A stretch of DNA of 64,000 nucleotides, from assembly GCA_036506495.1 (NCBI GenBank), contig DASXRQ010000147.1:1-64000 (forward strand). The letters are read 5' to 3'. Made by a program: the position numbers and the translations under genes. Of this stretch, positions 14,292-23,021 are shown one piece after another; position 1 is the stretch's first letter; the number at the start of each line of letters is the position of its first letter. The notes under the pieces are model-generated. The model did not search any database. It saw only the letters and a list, made by a program, of their open reading frames with translations, and had not been told where the DNA came from. The DNA is from DASXRC01 sp036506495 (GTDB lineage: Bacteria; Actinomycetota; Actinomycetes; Mycobacteriales; Micromonosporaceae).

Positions 14292-16486
14292 GACGGCCGC
14301 ATCGAGCGGAGCAGGACCGTCGCCACATCCACGACTTCGACGTCCTGGCCAGCCTCGCCGCTCGCCTGCTTCCCGGTCACCCCGTCGCCGAGCATCACGA
14401 AGCAGAACGGGCAGCCGACGGCGATCGTCGTCGCGCCGGTGGCGAGCGCCTCCTCGACCCGGTCCACGTTGATGCGCTTGCCAATGCGCTCCTCCATCCA
14501 CATGCGAGCGCCGCCGGCGCCGCAGCAGAACGAGCGCTCGCTGTTGCGCGGCATCTCGGTCAACCCCGACGGGCCGCCGCCGTTCAGCGCCGCCCCGAGC
14601 ACCTCGCGCGGCGGCGTGAAGACCCGGTTGTGCCGGCCGAGGTAGCACGGGTCGTGATACGTCACGCCGCCGTCGACCGGCCGGACCGGCGTGAGCCGAC
14701 CGGTGGCGACGAGGTCGGCCAGCAGCTGGGTGTGGTGTACCACCTCGAACTGCCCGCCGACCTGGTCGTACTCGTTGGCGAGAGTGTTGAAACAGTGCGC
14801 ACAGCTCGCGACGATCTTCTTGACGTCGGCCGCGTTGAGCGTCTCGACGTTCTGCTGGGCGAGCATCTGGAAGACGAACTCGTTGCCGATACGCCGGGCC
14901 GGATCGCCGGTACAGGTTTCACCGTCGCCGAGGATCGCGAAGCTGACGCCCGCCTCGTGGAGGAGTGTGGCCACGGCGCGGGTGGTCTTCTTCGCCCGGT
15001 CCTCGAACGCGCCCGCGCACCCTACCCAGAACAGGTACTCGAAGTCGCCGCCGGCGCTCGCCCGGGGTACCTCGAAGTCGAGGCCCTTGGTCCAGTCCTC
15101 CCGGGTGGTCGGCGGCGCGCCCCAGGGGTTGCCCTTGTTCTCGAGGTTGCGCAGCATGACGCCGGCCTCGGACGGGAAGTTGGATTCGATGAGCACCTGG
15201 TAGCGGCGCATGTCGACGATGTGGTCGACGTGCTCGATGTCGACGGGACACTGCTCGACGCAGGCGCCGCACGTGGTGCACGACCACAGCACGTCCGGGT
15301 CGATCACGCCGCCGACGTCTAGGCCGCCGACCAGCGGGCGCTCGGCCTCGGCCAGCGCGAGGGCGTTGACGTTCGCGAGCCGCTCCGGCGTCGCCTTCTC
15401 GTCTCCGGCGGCCGTCTTGCCACCACCGGCCAACAGGTACGGCGCCTTGGCGTACGCGTGGTCGCGCAGCGACAGGACGAGCAGCTTCGGCGACAGCGGC
15501 TTGCCGGTGTTCCACGCCGGGCACTGCGACTGGCAGCGGCCGCACTCGGTGCACGTCGTGAAGTCGAGCAGGCCCTTCCACGTGAACTGCTCGACGTGGG
15601 CGACGCCGAACTGGTCCTTCTCCGGGTCCGCCTGCTCGAAGTCGAGCGGCCGGCCGCCGCTCATCATCGGCCGCAGGCCACCGAGCGACGGGTAGTCGGA
15701 TCCGGAGCGCTTGAAGAAGATGTTGAAGAACGCGGTGAACCGGTGCCAGGCGACGCCCATGGTTACGTTCAGCGAGATCGTAATGACCCACGCCATGCTT
15801 ACAATGATCTTGACGAGCGCGACGACGCTGATCGCCGCCGTGCTCGCCGGCAGGGCGGCGCCGAGAGCGTGGCTGAGCGGAGTGGCCCACGTGGGGTACT
15901 CGAAGTGCCCGCTCGCTTCCGCGAACCCCCGGATGAGGAAGCCGCAGATCAGCACGACGACGATCACCCACTCGACGAAGTAGCCCTGCCACATCGTCGA
16001 GCCGGCGAACCGCGACCAGGACCGGCGGGTCGGCAGGTTCCGCAGCCGGATGACCACGAGGACCCCGATGGCGACGAGACCGAACACGCCGATGATCTCG
16101 GTCAACAGCCCATACGGGAGCCACCCGCCGAGGATCGGCAGCTCGGCCGTCGGGTCCACGACCTCGAAATACGCCTGGAGGACCAGCGTGCTCAGCGTGA
16201 TGAAGGCGATCATCACGAACCAGTGCGCGGCGCCGACGACCGTCCACTTGAGCATCCGGGTGTGGCCGAGGGTCTCCCGCAGCATGGTCGCCGTCCGGCC
16301 GGCCTTGCGGTCGCCGCGGGTCGGATCGGGCCGGCCCAGCCTGATCACGGCGAGCATCCGGCGGACCGCACGCACCGCGAGCGCGGCCGCGGCGGCCGTC
16401 ACCAGCGCGGCGAGCACGGTCGCGACGATCTGGACCGAGCCGAACCCGTCACCGGCCGCCGCCGCGAGCACGGTCACACTGCTCAT
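14288..16486 (-). CDS. Membrane-bound (Fe-S)-binding oxidoreductase, heterodisulfide reductase-like
   Basis: This 732-residue inner-membrane redox protein has an N-terminal membrane part of five to six helices (residues 15-245). Two 4Fe-4S motifs follow: CTECGRCQSQCP (312-323) and CTTCGACVEQCP (403-414). Two C-terminal CCG cysteine-rich domains include CAHCFN, CCGAGG and CPFCF. The layout matches the actinobacterial iron-sulfur reductase family that includes M. tuberculosis Rv0338c and resembles HdrD/GlpC. It likely passes electrons from a cytoplasmic donor to quinone, but the substrate is unknown. The start is ATG 16486, seven bases after GGAGC; the open frame further upstream has no such support. 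It appears monocistronic. Confidence 0.9.
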   Translation of the reverse strand: MSSVTVLAAAAGDGFGSVQIVATVLAALVTAAAAALAVRAVRRMLAVIRLGRPDPTRGDRKAGRTATMLRETLGHTRMLKWTVVGAAHWFVMIAFITLSTLVLQAYFEVVDPTAELPILGGWLPYGLLTEIIGVFGLVAIGVLVVIRLRNLPTRRSWSRFAGSTMWQGYFVEWVIVVVLICGFLIRGFAEASGHFEYPTWATPLSHALGAALPASTAAISVVALVKIIVSMAWVITISLNVTMGVAWHRFTAFFNIFFKRSGSDYPSLGGLRPMMSGGRPLDFEQADPEKDQFGVAHVEQFTWKGLLDFTTCTECGRCQSQCPAWNTGKPLSPKLLVLSLRDHAYAKAPYLLAGGGKTAAGDEKATPERLANVNALALAEAERPLVGGLDVGGVIDPDVLWSCTTCGACVEQCPVDIEHVDHIVDMRRYQVLIESNFPSEAGVMLRNLENKGNPWGAPPTTREDWTKGLDFEVPRASAGGDFEYLFWVGCAGAFEDRAKKTTRAVATLLHEAGVSFAILGDGETCTGDPARRIGNEFVFQMLAQQNVETLNAADVKKIVASCAHCFNTLANEYDQVGGQFEVVHHTQLLADLVATGRLTPVRPVDGGVTYHDPCYLGRHNRVFTPPREVLGAALNGGGPSGLTEMPRNSERSFCCGAGGARMWMEERIGKRINVDRVEEALATGATTIAVGCPFCFVMLGDGVTGKQASGEAGQDVEVVDVATVLLRSMRPS

Positions 16487-16629
16487 CGAACGCTCCGCTC
16501 CTCGGCCGGGCCGGCCGGACGCCCGCATGGCTCCGTCCTGCGGACACCCTAGGGCAGCGGCGAGGAGGGTGCGCACGGAGGCGGCGTACATCTGCCCCCG
16601 AAATGGGCTCTTCTCGACATCACCCACAT

Positions 16630-16651
16630 TGTGGATAACGTCTGTGGATAA
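16630..16651 (-). promoter_or_regulatory. Two tandem DnaA-box sequences
   Basis: On the minus strand TTATCCACA occurs twice (16643-16651 and 16630-16638), separated by four bases, each a perfect match to the classical DnaA box. They lie between crgA and the Fe-S oxidoreductase gene. The crgA/pknB block is near oriC in related actinobacteria, but two boxes alone do not make an origin. A titration or regulatory site is more likely. Confidence 0.55.
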
Positions 16652-16667
16652 CTACAACGAGGTAGTT
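16650..16667 (-). terminator. Short hairpin after crgA
   Basis: AACTAC and GTAGTT form a 6-bp stem around six bases, directly after the crgA stop codon. It is AT-rich for this genome and may be the crgA terminator; it touches the DnaA boxes. Confidence 0.4.
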
Positions 16668-16931
16668 CTAGCGCCAGCGGGAGAGCACGAGCAGCGCGCC
16701 CACGAGCGCTCCGAACCCGACCCCGAGGTTCCAGTACCCCCAGCTCGCCACGGGATAGGCCGTCTCGGAGAGGTAATAGACGACCAGCCAGGCGATCCCG
16801 AACACGATCAACGACACCGCGGTGATCGGGAGCCATGTCGGGCTTGGCTTGTTGCGCGTCGCGGTGGTGGCCGGCCGCACGTCCGCCGGCGGTATGTAGA
16901 CCTTCTTCTTGCGGACCTGGGACTTCGGCAC
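16668..16931 (-). CDS. crgA: Cell division protein CrgA
   Basis: This 87-residue membrane protein recruits penicillin-binding proteins and other divisome parts to the septum in actinobacteria. The conserved start MPKSQVRKKKVYIPP and two membrane helices (VSLIVFGIAWLVVYYL and LGVGFGALVGALLVLS) separated by SETAYPVASWGYWN are diagnostic. Length is normal for the family. It is divergent from the DUF881/sortase/pabA unit, the arrangement seen around crgA in other actinobacteria, where it accompanies the pknA/pknB operon. Confidence 0.96.
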   Translation of the reverse strand: MPKSQVRKKKVYIPPADVRPATTATRNKPSPTWLPITAVSLIVFGIAWLVVYYLSETAYPVASWGYWNLGVGFGALVGALLVLSRWR

Positions 16932-17093
16932 GGCGGACTCCTGGTGGGACGGTCGACGAACACCACTCCGGGCAGGGCGGCGGGCGGCACCCGCTCGTCT
17001 CGTGCGGGTAATGTTCGACCGCTAGCGTAGTCAAGTCGTCGCTCCCCATGCCACGGCGGGGCGGACGAGCGGGTCGACGTGCAGGAGGCGGTG

Positions 17094-17903
17094 GTGGAGT
17101 ACACGTCCGGCATGTCCTCGTGGCCCGATGCGGTGCGGCGGGCCATCCGCGGGCTCGTCCCCCGTCGCCGCCCCGAGCGCTGGCGAGGGTGGTCGCTCGG
17201 CGTGCCGGTCATCGCGCTCGCGGCCGGAATCCTGTTCACCACGACGGCAACCACGGCGGGCGGCACCTCCCTGCGCGACGACCGCCGGCCGGAGCTGGCG
17301 CAGTTGATCGAGGAACGCCGGGCGCAGGTCGACGCGGCCAACACCCAGTACGCTGCGCTGCGCGCCCAGGTTGAGGCCCAGTCCGACGCGCTGGCCGGCT
17401 CCGACCGGCCGATCGCCGCCGAGGTCGCTCGGGCCGGGACGTACCGGGTCGAGGCCGGTTACACCACGGCGCACGGGCCGGGCGTGACCGTACGCCTGAA
17501 CGACGCCCCCCGCCGGGCCGACGGAAGTCGGCCGGCCGGCGTCGTGAACGACGACCTGCTCGTGCACCAACAGGATGTCCAGGCGGTGGTCAACGCCCTG
17601 TGGGCGGGCGGGGCCGAAGCCATGTCGATCATGGACGTCCGGGTGATCTCAACGAGCGCAGTACGCTGCGTCGGAAACACGCTGCTCCTGCACGGGCGGG
17701 TGTACTCGCCGCCGTTCACGATCACGGCGATCGGCGATCCGGCGAGCATGCAGCGGGCGCTCGCCGCGTCGGCGGGCGTGCGGCTGTTCCGCGACGCGGC
17801 CGCCGCCTACGGGCTCGGCTACCACGAGGTCGTGGAGGGTGACGTGACAGTGCCGGCGTATGACGGTGGCACCGCGCTGCGGTACGCCAGCGTGCCGAAG
17901 TAG
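17094..17903 (+). CDS. DUF881 family membrane-anchored protein
   Basis: This protein of about 269 residues belongs to the DUF881 family, which is common next to crgA and division genes (for example Rv0012-type proteins). It has one N-terminal membrane segment (VPVIALAAGILFTTTAT), then a coiled-coil stretch (LIEERRAQVDAANTQYAALR) and an external domain with GPGVTVRLNDAP and ALWAGGAEAMSIMDVRV. An AGGAGG ribosome site at 17083-17088 lies inside the longest frame, so I start at GTG 17094; GTG 17079 or ATG 17112 are alternatives. The role is unknown but is linked by context to cell envelope growth. The sortase follows after 14 bases. Confidence 0.85.
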   Translation: MEYTSGMSSWPDAVRRAIRGLVPRRRPERWRGWSLGVPVIALAAGILFTTTATTAGGTSLRDDRRPELAQLIEERRAQVDAANTQYAALRAQVEAQSDALAGSDRPIAAEVARAGTYRVEAGYTTAHGPGVTVRLNDAPRRADGSRPAGVVNDDLLVHQQDVQAVVNALWAGGAEAMSIMDVRVISTSAVRCVGNTLLLHGRVYSPPFTITAIGDPASMQRALAASAGVRLFRDAAAAYGLGYHEVVEGDVTVPAYDGGTALRYASVPK

Positions 17904-17917
17904 GCGCTGGAGTCCAC

Positions 17918-19060
17918 GTGAGCCCCGACCCGACCGGCCCACCGTCGAGCGGCCGACACCGCGCACCGGACTCCAGCGATGTGACCGCGATCATCCCGCG
18001 CGTCCCGGTCGCGCATAGCCCGGCCGCGTCGCCCGGACCGGCGAAGCCGGCCGCGTCGCAAGCTACGGAGGCGCCCGCGCGCGAAGCCGAGAGCGCGGCG
18101 ACCATCCTGATCCGACCGTTCGTCCCGGTCGACGACGCGCCGACGACGAGGATCGTCAAGCCGGCCGCCTCCGACGACACGACGGTGCTGCCGGCCGTGC
18201 CCGACTCGGACGAGACCACCGTGCTGCCCGTCGCACCCGCCGAGACGTCACCCGCGCCGCCGCCCGCGGCCGGCGGCGAGGCCAACGGCGGGCCCGGCGG
18301 GCCCGGCGGATCCAACGGGCAGATCGTGCTGCGGGCGGTGCGCACAAGTGACGGCTACCGGAGCGTGCACTCCGAGCTGACCCGGACGACACTCGGCACG
18401 GTCGTGCGCGGGACCGTCCGCGGCTTTGGCGAGGCGATGATCACGCTCGGTCTCGTCCTCCTGCTGTTCGCGGCGTACGAGGTCTGGGGCAAGACTGCGA
18501 TCATCGACGCACACCAGGAGGAGATGAACCGGGCACTGTCCCAGCTGTGGGACGAGCCGACCGACCCGACGGTGGGCCCCGCCCCGACGCGCGGCGCCGG
18601 CCCGGTCGGACCGCCGCCGGGCAGGGCGGTGGCGCGGCTGCACATCCCGAGGCTCCACAAAGAATGGGTCGTTGTTGAGGGGGTTGCCCCGCGGAACATC
18701 CGGTACGCGCCGGGGCACTACCCGGGCACGGCCATGCCCGGGCAGACCGGCAACTTCTCGGTCGCCGGCCATCGGATTCCCGCCATCTTCTGGAATCTGG
18801 ATCAGATGCGCTCCGGCGACAAGGTCGTCGTGGAGACCCGCGACCACTGGTACGTCTACGAGGTCACCCACGTCGTGGTCGTCAAGCCGACCGCGATAGA
18901 GGTGGTCTCCCCGGCCCCGCCCGGCGAATCCGCGGGGAAGCTCATCACCCTGACCACGTGTAATCCCAAGTTCGACAACTACCAGCGGCTGATCGTGCAC
19001 GGCAGGCTGCTCGACGACCAACCGCGATCCGCCGGCACGCCGTCGGCGCTGGAGGGCTGA
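17918..19060 (+). CDS. Class E sortase with phospho-motif-like N-terminal repeats
   Basis: This 380-residue transpeptidase would anchor surface proteins (LAXTG-type signals for class E) to peptidoglycan. The cytoplasmic N-terminus (1-171) is disordered and Pro/Ala-rich, with one membrane helix at 172-189 and a sortase domain at about 235-365. Catalytic His285 (VAGHR), Cys348 (TLTTC) and Arg357 (QRLIVHG) are present. The tail carries five similar units: DVTAIIPRVP, AATILIRPFV, APTTRIVKP, DDTTVLPAVP and DETTVLPVAP. Each has Thr followed at +3 by Ile, Leu or Val, as FHA domains prefer. The gene sits between DUF881 and a small membrane protein, next to the Ser/Thr kinase operon. The start is GTG 17918. 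Confidence 0.92.
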   Translation: MSPDPTGPPSSGRHRAPDSSDVTAIIPRVPVAHSPAASPGPAKPAASQATEAPAREAESAATILIRPFVPVDDAPTTRIVKPAASDDTTVLPAVPDSDETTVLPVAPAETSPAPPPAAGGEANGGPGGPGGSNGQIVLRAVRTSDGYRSVHSELTRTTLGTVVRGTVRGFGEAMITLGLVLLLFAAYEVWGKTAIIDAHQEEMNRALSQLWDEPTDPTVGPAPTRGAGPVGPPPGRAVARLHIPRLHKEWVVVEGVAPRNIRYAPGHYPGTAMPGQTGNFSVAGHRIPAIFWNLDQMRSGDKVVVETRDHWYVYEVTHVVVVKPTAIEVVSPAPPGESAGKLITLTTCNPKFDNYQRLIVHGRLLDDQPRSAGTPSALEG

Positions 19061-19063
19061 CCC

Positions 19064-19366
19064 GTGTACGCATGGATCTGGCGTCATCTTCCGTTCGGGC
19101 TCCGGGGCAAATTCGTCGGCTCCGTGGTACTCGTCGCCGCGGTCGGCGCTCTGCTCTGGTACGTCGCGTTCCCTTGGGCGGAGCCGCTGCTGCCGTTCGA
19201 CGACGTGCAGGTGACCCAGGACTCCGGCGGGCAGACCGGGCCGGGCGGGCCAGGCTTCCCGACGGGGACGCCCGCGCCCGGTGCCACCGGCACGGACGAC
19301 CCGTACGCCGTGCCATACCGGACCGACGCGAACAATCCCGAACCGACCCATACACCCGGCCGGTGA
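19064..19366 (+). CDS. Small membrane-anchored protein downstream of sortase
   Basis: This 100-residue protein has a basic N-terminus, one membrane helix (VGSVVLVAAVGALLWYVAF) and an extracytoplasmic tail rich in Gly, Pro and Thr. It begins three bases after the sortase stop, and its TGA overlaps the amidotransferase GTG by 4 bp, so it is part of that transcription unit. No sorting signal (LAXTG plus a second hydrophobic segment) is present, so it is not an obvious sortase substrate. No family recognised. Confidence 0.7.
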   Translation: MYAWIWRHLPFGLRGKFVGSVVLVAAVGALLWYVAFPWAEPLLPFDDVQVTQDSGGQTGPGGPGFPTGTPAPGATGTDDPYAVPYRTDANNPEPTHTPGR

Positions 19367-20022
19367 TTCGCGTGCGCATTCTTGTCATCGACAACTACGA
19401 CTCGTTCGTGTTCAACCTCGTCCAGTACCTGGGCCAGCTCGGCGCCGAGTGCGAGGTGCGGCGCAACGACGAGATCGATGTGGCCGCCGTCGGCCGCGCC
19501 GGCGCCGCCGGGGTGCTGCTATCCCCCGGTCCGGGTACGCCGGAGCGTGCCGGCATCTGCCTCGACGTGATCTCGGCGTACGCGGACCGCCTTCCCATCT
19601 TCGGGGTGTGCCTCGGCCACCAGGCGTTCGGCGCGGCCTTCGGGGCGACGGTCGAGCGCGCACCCGAGCTGCTGCACGGCAAGACGTCGCGCGTCCACCA
19701 CCGCGGCGACGGGGTGCTCGCGGGGCTGCCGGACCCGTTCACCGCGACGCGCTACCACTCGCTGGCCGTGGTCCCGGACACCCTGCCCGACGAGATCGAG
19801 GTCACCGGCCGGACCGAGTCCGGCGTGGTGATGGCGATGCGGCATCGGAACCTCCCGATCGAGGGCGTCCAGTTCCACCCGGAGTCCGTGCTGACCGAGG
19901 GCGGCCACACGATGCTCGCGACGTGGCTGGCCCGGTGCGGCCTGCCGGAGGCGCTCGACCGCGCGCCGGTGCTCGCGGCCGAGGTCGAGGCGCGCCGCCG
20001 GGCCGCGTTCGCGACCGCCTGA
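19363..20022 (+). CDS. pabA: Aminodeoxychorismate/anthranilate synthase component II (glutamine amidotransferase)
   Basis: This 219-residue class I glutamine amidotransferase supplies ammonia from glutamine to a chorismate-using synthase (PabB or TrpE), for folate or tryptophan synthesis. Conserved features are ILVIDNYDSFVFNLVQYL at the N-terminus, the LLSPGPGTPE oxyanion loop, nucleophile Cys in FGVCLGHQAFG, and His/Glu in GVQFHPESVLTEGG. In this genomic position it corresponds to the gene often named trpG or pabA beside pknB; the partner synthase is not in the window. The GTG at 19363 forms a GTGA overlap with the preceding gene; GTG 19372 is an alternative. It converges on pknB with an 11-bp gap. 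Confidence 0.92.
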   Translation: MIRVRILVIDNYDSFVFNLVQYLGQLGAECEVRRNDEIDVAAVGRAGAAGVLLSPGPGTPERAGICLDVISAYADRLPIFGVCLGHQAFGAAFGATVERAPELLHGKTSRVHHRGDGVLAGLPDPFTATRYHSLAVVPDTLPDEIEVTGRTESGVVMAMRHRNLPIEGVQFHPESVLTEGGHTMLATWLARCGLPEALDRAPVLAAEVEARRRAAFATA

Positions 20023-20033
20023 CGGGCGACCCG

Positions 20034-21761
20034 TCAGGTCGGTGACGTGGTCGGCGTCTCGGTCGGGTTGGGCGAGGGCTCGGCGACGTCCACCCAGATC
20101 GTCACCGTCGTGCCCTTCTTCCTCGACTCGCCGGCGCCCGGGCTCTGCTGGGAGACCCGACCCGCTTGATCCGCCGGCACGACGTCGCCCTGCACCACCC
20201 GCACCTTGAAGCCCGCGTTGTCAAGCAGGCGCTCCGCCGTCTCCTGGGTCTCGTCGATGACCCGCGGGACCTGCACCAGGTTGTTCCGCGAGATGTTGAC
20301 GACAACCGTGGAGCCCTCCGGCACCGACTTGCCGGCGTCGGGCACGCTGACCACGATGTCCTTCGGGTCCGCGCTGTCGACCGGGACGAAGTTCGCCTTG
20401 AGCTTGAGATCCCGGAGCTGTTTCTCGGCCTGCGATTTGGTCGCACCCTTGAGATCCGGCACGATCTGGCTGTTCGGGCCGGCGCAGATGGCCAGGCTCA
20501 CAGTCGCGTTGTGGTCGACCTTCGTGTCCGCGACGGGGTTCTGCGCCACGACGTTGTTGAGCTTGCAGTCGCTGTTCTTGATCGGGTCGCCGAGTGCCGG
20601 GACCAACCCGGCGTTCCGGAGGGTCGCCTCAGCGGCCTGCCTGGTCTTGTTGACGACGTTCGGCACCGACACCTGTGCCTCTGCCTGCGGGTGGTCGCGG
20701 TTGGCCAGGTACAGGCCGTAGCCGAGCGCGATCACGGCGAGAACTCCGAGCGCCGCCAGCGAGGCGAGCACCCACGCCGACGCGCGGCGTCGCTTGGCGT
20801 CGCCGACCCGGGCCGGCATCGGTCGCGTCGGCATGCCTCCGGTACGCACCATGGGCGGCGCCACCGCGGCGGTCATCTCGTCCTCGCGCATCACCGGCGT
20901 GGCCATCACCGGCCGGCCGGCGGCCGCGCGGAGCAGGTCGGCGCGCATCTCACCGGCGCTCTGGTACCGGTTGAGCGGGTTCTTCGCCAGCGCCTTGAGC
21001 ACGACCGCGTCGAGGTCCGGGCCGACGTCGCGGTTTGCGTCGCTCGGCGGCCGTGGGTCCTCCCGCACGTGCTGGTAGGCGACGCTGACCGGACTGTCGC
21101 CGACGAACGGCGGATGACCGCACAGCAGCTCGTAGAGCACGCAGCCGGCGGCGTACACGTCCGAGCGGGCGTCGACCGCCTCGCCGCGGGCCTGCTCGGG
21201 CGACAGGTACTGGGCGGTGCCGATCACGGCACTGGTCTGCGTCATGGTCGTCGCCCCGCTGGCCAGCGCCCGCGCGATGCCGAAGTCCATGACCTTGACC
21301 TGGCCGTTCGGGGTCAACATCACGTTGCCGGGCTTGATGTCCCGGTGGATGATGCCGTGCCGGTGGCTGAACTCCAAGGCGGCGCAGACGTCCGCGGTGA
21401 TCTCCAGCGCGCGCCGCGGCATGAGCCGGCCCTCCGCGGCCAGCACCTCCTTGAGGGTCCGCCCGCTGACGAACTCCATCACGATGTAGGGCAGCGTCTC
21501 ACCGGTGGGGCCGAGCTCCTCGCCGGTGTCGTAGACGGCGACGATCGCGGGGTGGTTCAGCGACGCCGCGTTCTGGGCCTCCCGCCGAAACCGCAGCTGG
21601 AACGTCGCGTCGCGCGCGAGGTCGGTCCGCAACATCTTGATCGCGACGTCGCGGCCGAGCCGGAGGTCGCGCCCCCGGTGCACCTCGGCCATTCCGCCGT
21701 AGCCGAGCAGCTCACCGACCTGGTACCTGCCGCCACCCAGAACGCGGGCCTGCGCAGTCAT
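20034..21761 (-). CDS. pknB: Ser/Thr protein kinase PknB with extracellular PASTA repeats
   Basis: This 575-residue membrane kinase senses muropeptides or lipid II and controls growth and division. The kinase domain (about 13-275) has the glycine loop LGYGGMAEV, the catalytic loop IIHRDIKPGN, DFGIARAL and SPEQARGE. An activation loop rich in Thr (ATTMTQTSAVIGTAQY) matches the mycobacterial PknB autophosphorylation site. A linker and one membrane helix (about 338-358) lead to three visible PASTA repeats (VSVPNVV..., IVPDLKG..., QVPRVID...), one fewer than the four of M. tuberculosis PknB. It is the last gene of the operon; its start overlaps pknA by 4 bp. A Thr/Pro-rich tail follows the last repeat. 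Confidence 0.95.
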   Translation of the reverse strand: MTAQARVLGGGRYQVGELLGYGGMAEVHRGRDLRLGRDVAIKMLRTDLARDATFQLRFRREAQNAASLNHPAIVAVYDTGEELGPTGETLPYIVMEFVSGRTLKEVLAAEGRLMPRRALEITADVCAALEFSHRHGIIHRDIKPGNVMLTPNGQVKVMDFGIARALASGATTMTQTSAVIGTAQYLSPEQARGEAVDARSDVYAAGCVLYELLCGHPPFVGDSPVSVAYQHVREDPRPPSDANRDVGPDLDAVVLKALAKNPLNRYQSAGEMRADLLRAAAGRPVMATPVMREDEMTAAVAPPMVRTGGMPTRPMPARVGDAKRRRASAWVLASLAALGVLAVIALGYGLYLANRDHPQAEAQVSVPNVVNKTRQAAEATLRNAGLVPALGDPIKNSDCKLNNVVAQNPVADTKVDHNATVSLAICAGPNSQIVPDLKGATKSQAEKQLRDLKLKANFVPVDSADPKDIVVSVPDAGKSVPEGSTVVVNISRNNLVQVPRVIDETQETAERLLDNAGFKVRVVQGDVVPADQAGRVSQQSPGAGESRKKGTTVTIWVDVAEPSPNPTETPTTSPT

Positions 21762-23020
21762 CGTGTCTTTCGTCCTTCAGTCATCGCTACGTCCACACTC
21801 TGCCGTATCAGCGCCGAATCGCCCAAAGCCCTCCGCTCACCGGGGTCACCCGCCGTTCCTAGTGACGCTCGGGGCATCAGCCCCGGTTCCCCGCTCGCCG
21901 GCGCGGCGTACGCCTGCCGCGCCAGGAGGCCGATGATTCCAGCGCACAGCAGGATCACCAGCACGCCGAGGACCACGGCGGCGATCACCACGCCTGACCT
22001 GGGTCCCGGCCGCCGCGCCAGCTGCGTCGCTGGCGCGGCGTACGGGTAGCTCGCCTGCGGCCACGGGGGCACGGCCGCCGCTCCGCGCGCGTACGGCCAT
22101 GGTGGCGGGCCGGAAGTCGGCGCCCCAGAAGCGGGCGCCGGGGAGGCCGGCGCCCCGGAGGTCGGCGCGGGCGACACGGGGCGCGGAGCGGACGCGCGGC
22201 CGGCGAGCGCCGCTGCGGCCTGCCGCGCCGCCGCCGCCAGCGTGGCCGCGCTCGGCCACCGGAACGCCGGATCCTTCGCCATGGCGCGCTCGACGATCGC
22301 GCGGACCGCGGGCGGGATGTCGCGAGGCAGCGGGCGGGGGGTCTCGCGCACGTGCTTCATCGCGATTTCCAGCGGTGTGTCGCCGTCGAATGGGCGGTGT
22401 CCGGCAAGGCACTGGTACGCGACGACGCCGAGCCCGTAGACGTCGGAGTGCGCCGTCGCGGTGCCACCGGCAGCCTGCTCGGGTGAGATGTACGACGCCG
22501 TGCCGAGCACTGAGCCGGCGGCCGTCAGCTGAGCTACGACCGCGGACCGGGCGATGCCGAAATCGGTGAGGACGAGCGTGCCGTTGGGCCGGACCAGCAG
22601 GTTGCCCGGCTTCACGTCGCGATGGACGATGCCCTTCTCGTGGGCGGCGTGCAGCGCATCGGCCGCCTGCGCGACGAGCGCCATCGTCCGCGCCGGAGTC
22701 AGCCGGCCGACGCGCTCGAGCGTCCGGGACAGCGGATCGCCGTCGACGTACTCCATCACGAGGTACGCGACGGACTGGTCGCTGCCGTAGTCGTACACGT
22801 CGACGACGCCGGGGTGGTTGATCGTCGCCATCGTGCGGGCCTCGCCGCGGAACCGCTCGGCGAAGCCTGGCTGCTCGAGGAGCGCCGGCAAGAGGATCTT
22901 GATGGCCACGGTTCGACCAAGGACCTCGTCCGTGCCGCGCCATACGTCGCCCATGCCCCCGCTGGCGATGCGCTCGTCGAGGCGGTACCGGCCGCTTAGC
23001 TGGACGCCGGAGGTCAGCAT
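21758..23020 (-). CDS. pknA: Ser/Thr protein kinase PknA
   Basis: This 420-residue kinase partners PknB in cell-shape and division control. The kinase domain (about 11-270) has the glycine loop IASGGMGDV, VHRDVKPGNLLV, TDFGIARS and the activation segment TAAGSVLGTASY. A Pro/Ala/Ser-rich linker, one membrane helix (SGVVIAAVVLGVLVILLCAG) and a short external tail without PASTA repeats follow, as in mycobacterial PknA. The pbpA stop is one base upstream of its ATG. The last 4 bp overlap the pknB start. Tandem Pro-Ala-Ser-Gly units in the linker (SPAPTSGAP, SPAPASGAP) come from a short DNA repeat near 22110-22165. Confidence 0.94.
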   Translation of the reverse strand: MLTSGVQLSGRYRLDERIASGGMGDVWRGTDEVLGRTVAIKILLPALLEQPGFAERFRGEARTMATINHPGVVDVYDYGSDQSVAYLVMEYVDGDPLSRTLERVGRLTPARTMALVAQAADALHAAHEKGIVHRDVKPGNLLVRPNGTLVLTDFGIARSAVVAQLTAAGSVLGTASYISPEQAAGGTATAHSDVYGLGVVAYQCLAGHRPFDGDTPLEIAMKHVRETPRPLPRDIPPAVRAIVERAMAKDPAFRWPSAATLAAAARQAAAALAGRASAPRPVSPAPTSGAPASPAPASGAPTSGPPPWPYARGAAAVPPWPQASYPYAAPATQLARRPGPRSGVVIAAVVLGVLVILLCAGIIGLLARQAYAAPASGEPGLMPRASLGTAGDPGERRALGDSALIRQSVDVAMTEGRKTR

Positions 23021-23021
23021 G

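Noticed and set aside
16630..16651. oriC
   Set aside because: Only two DnaA boxes are present and dnaA/dnaN are not in the window, so an origin cannot be claimed.
18156..19351. Minus-strand frames opposite sortase
   Set aside because: They are shadows of the sortase gene, rich in Arg/Ala/Pro and without ribosome sites or domains.
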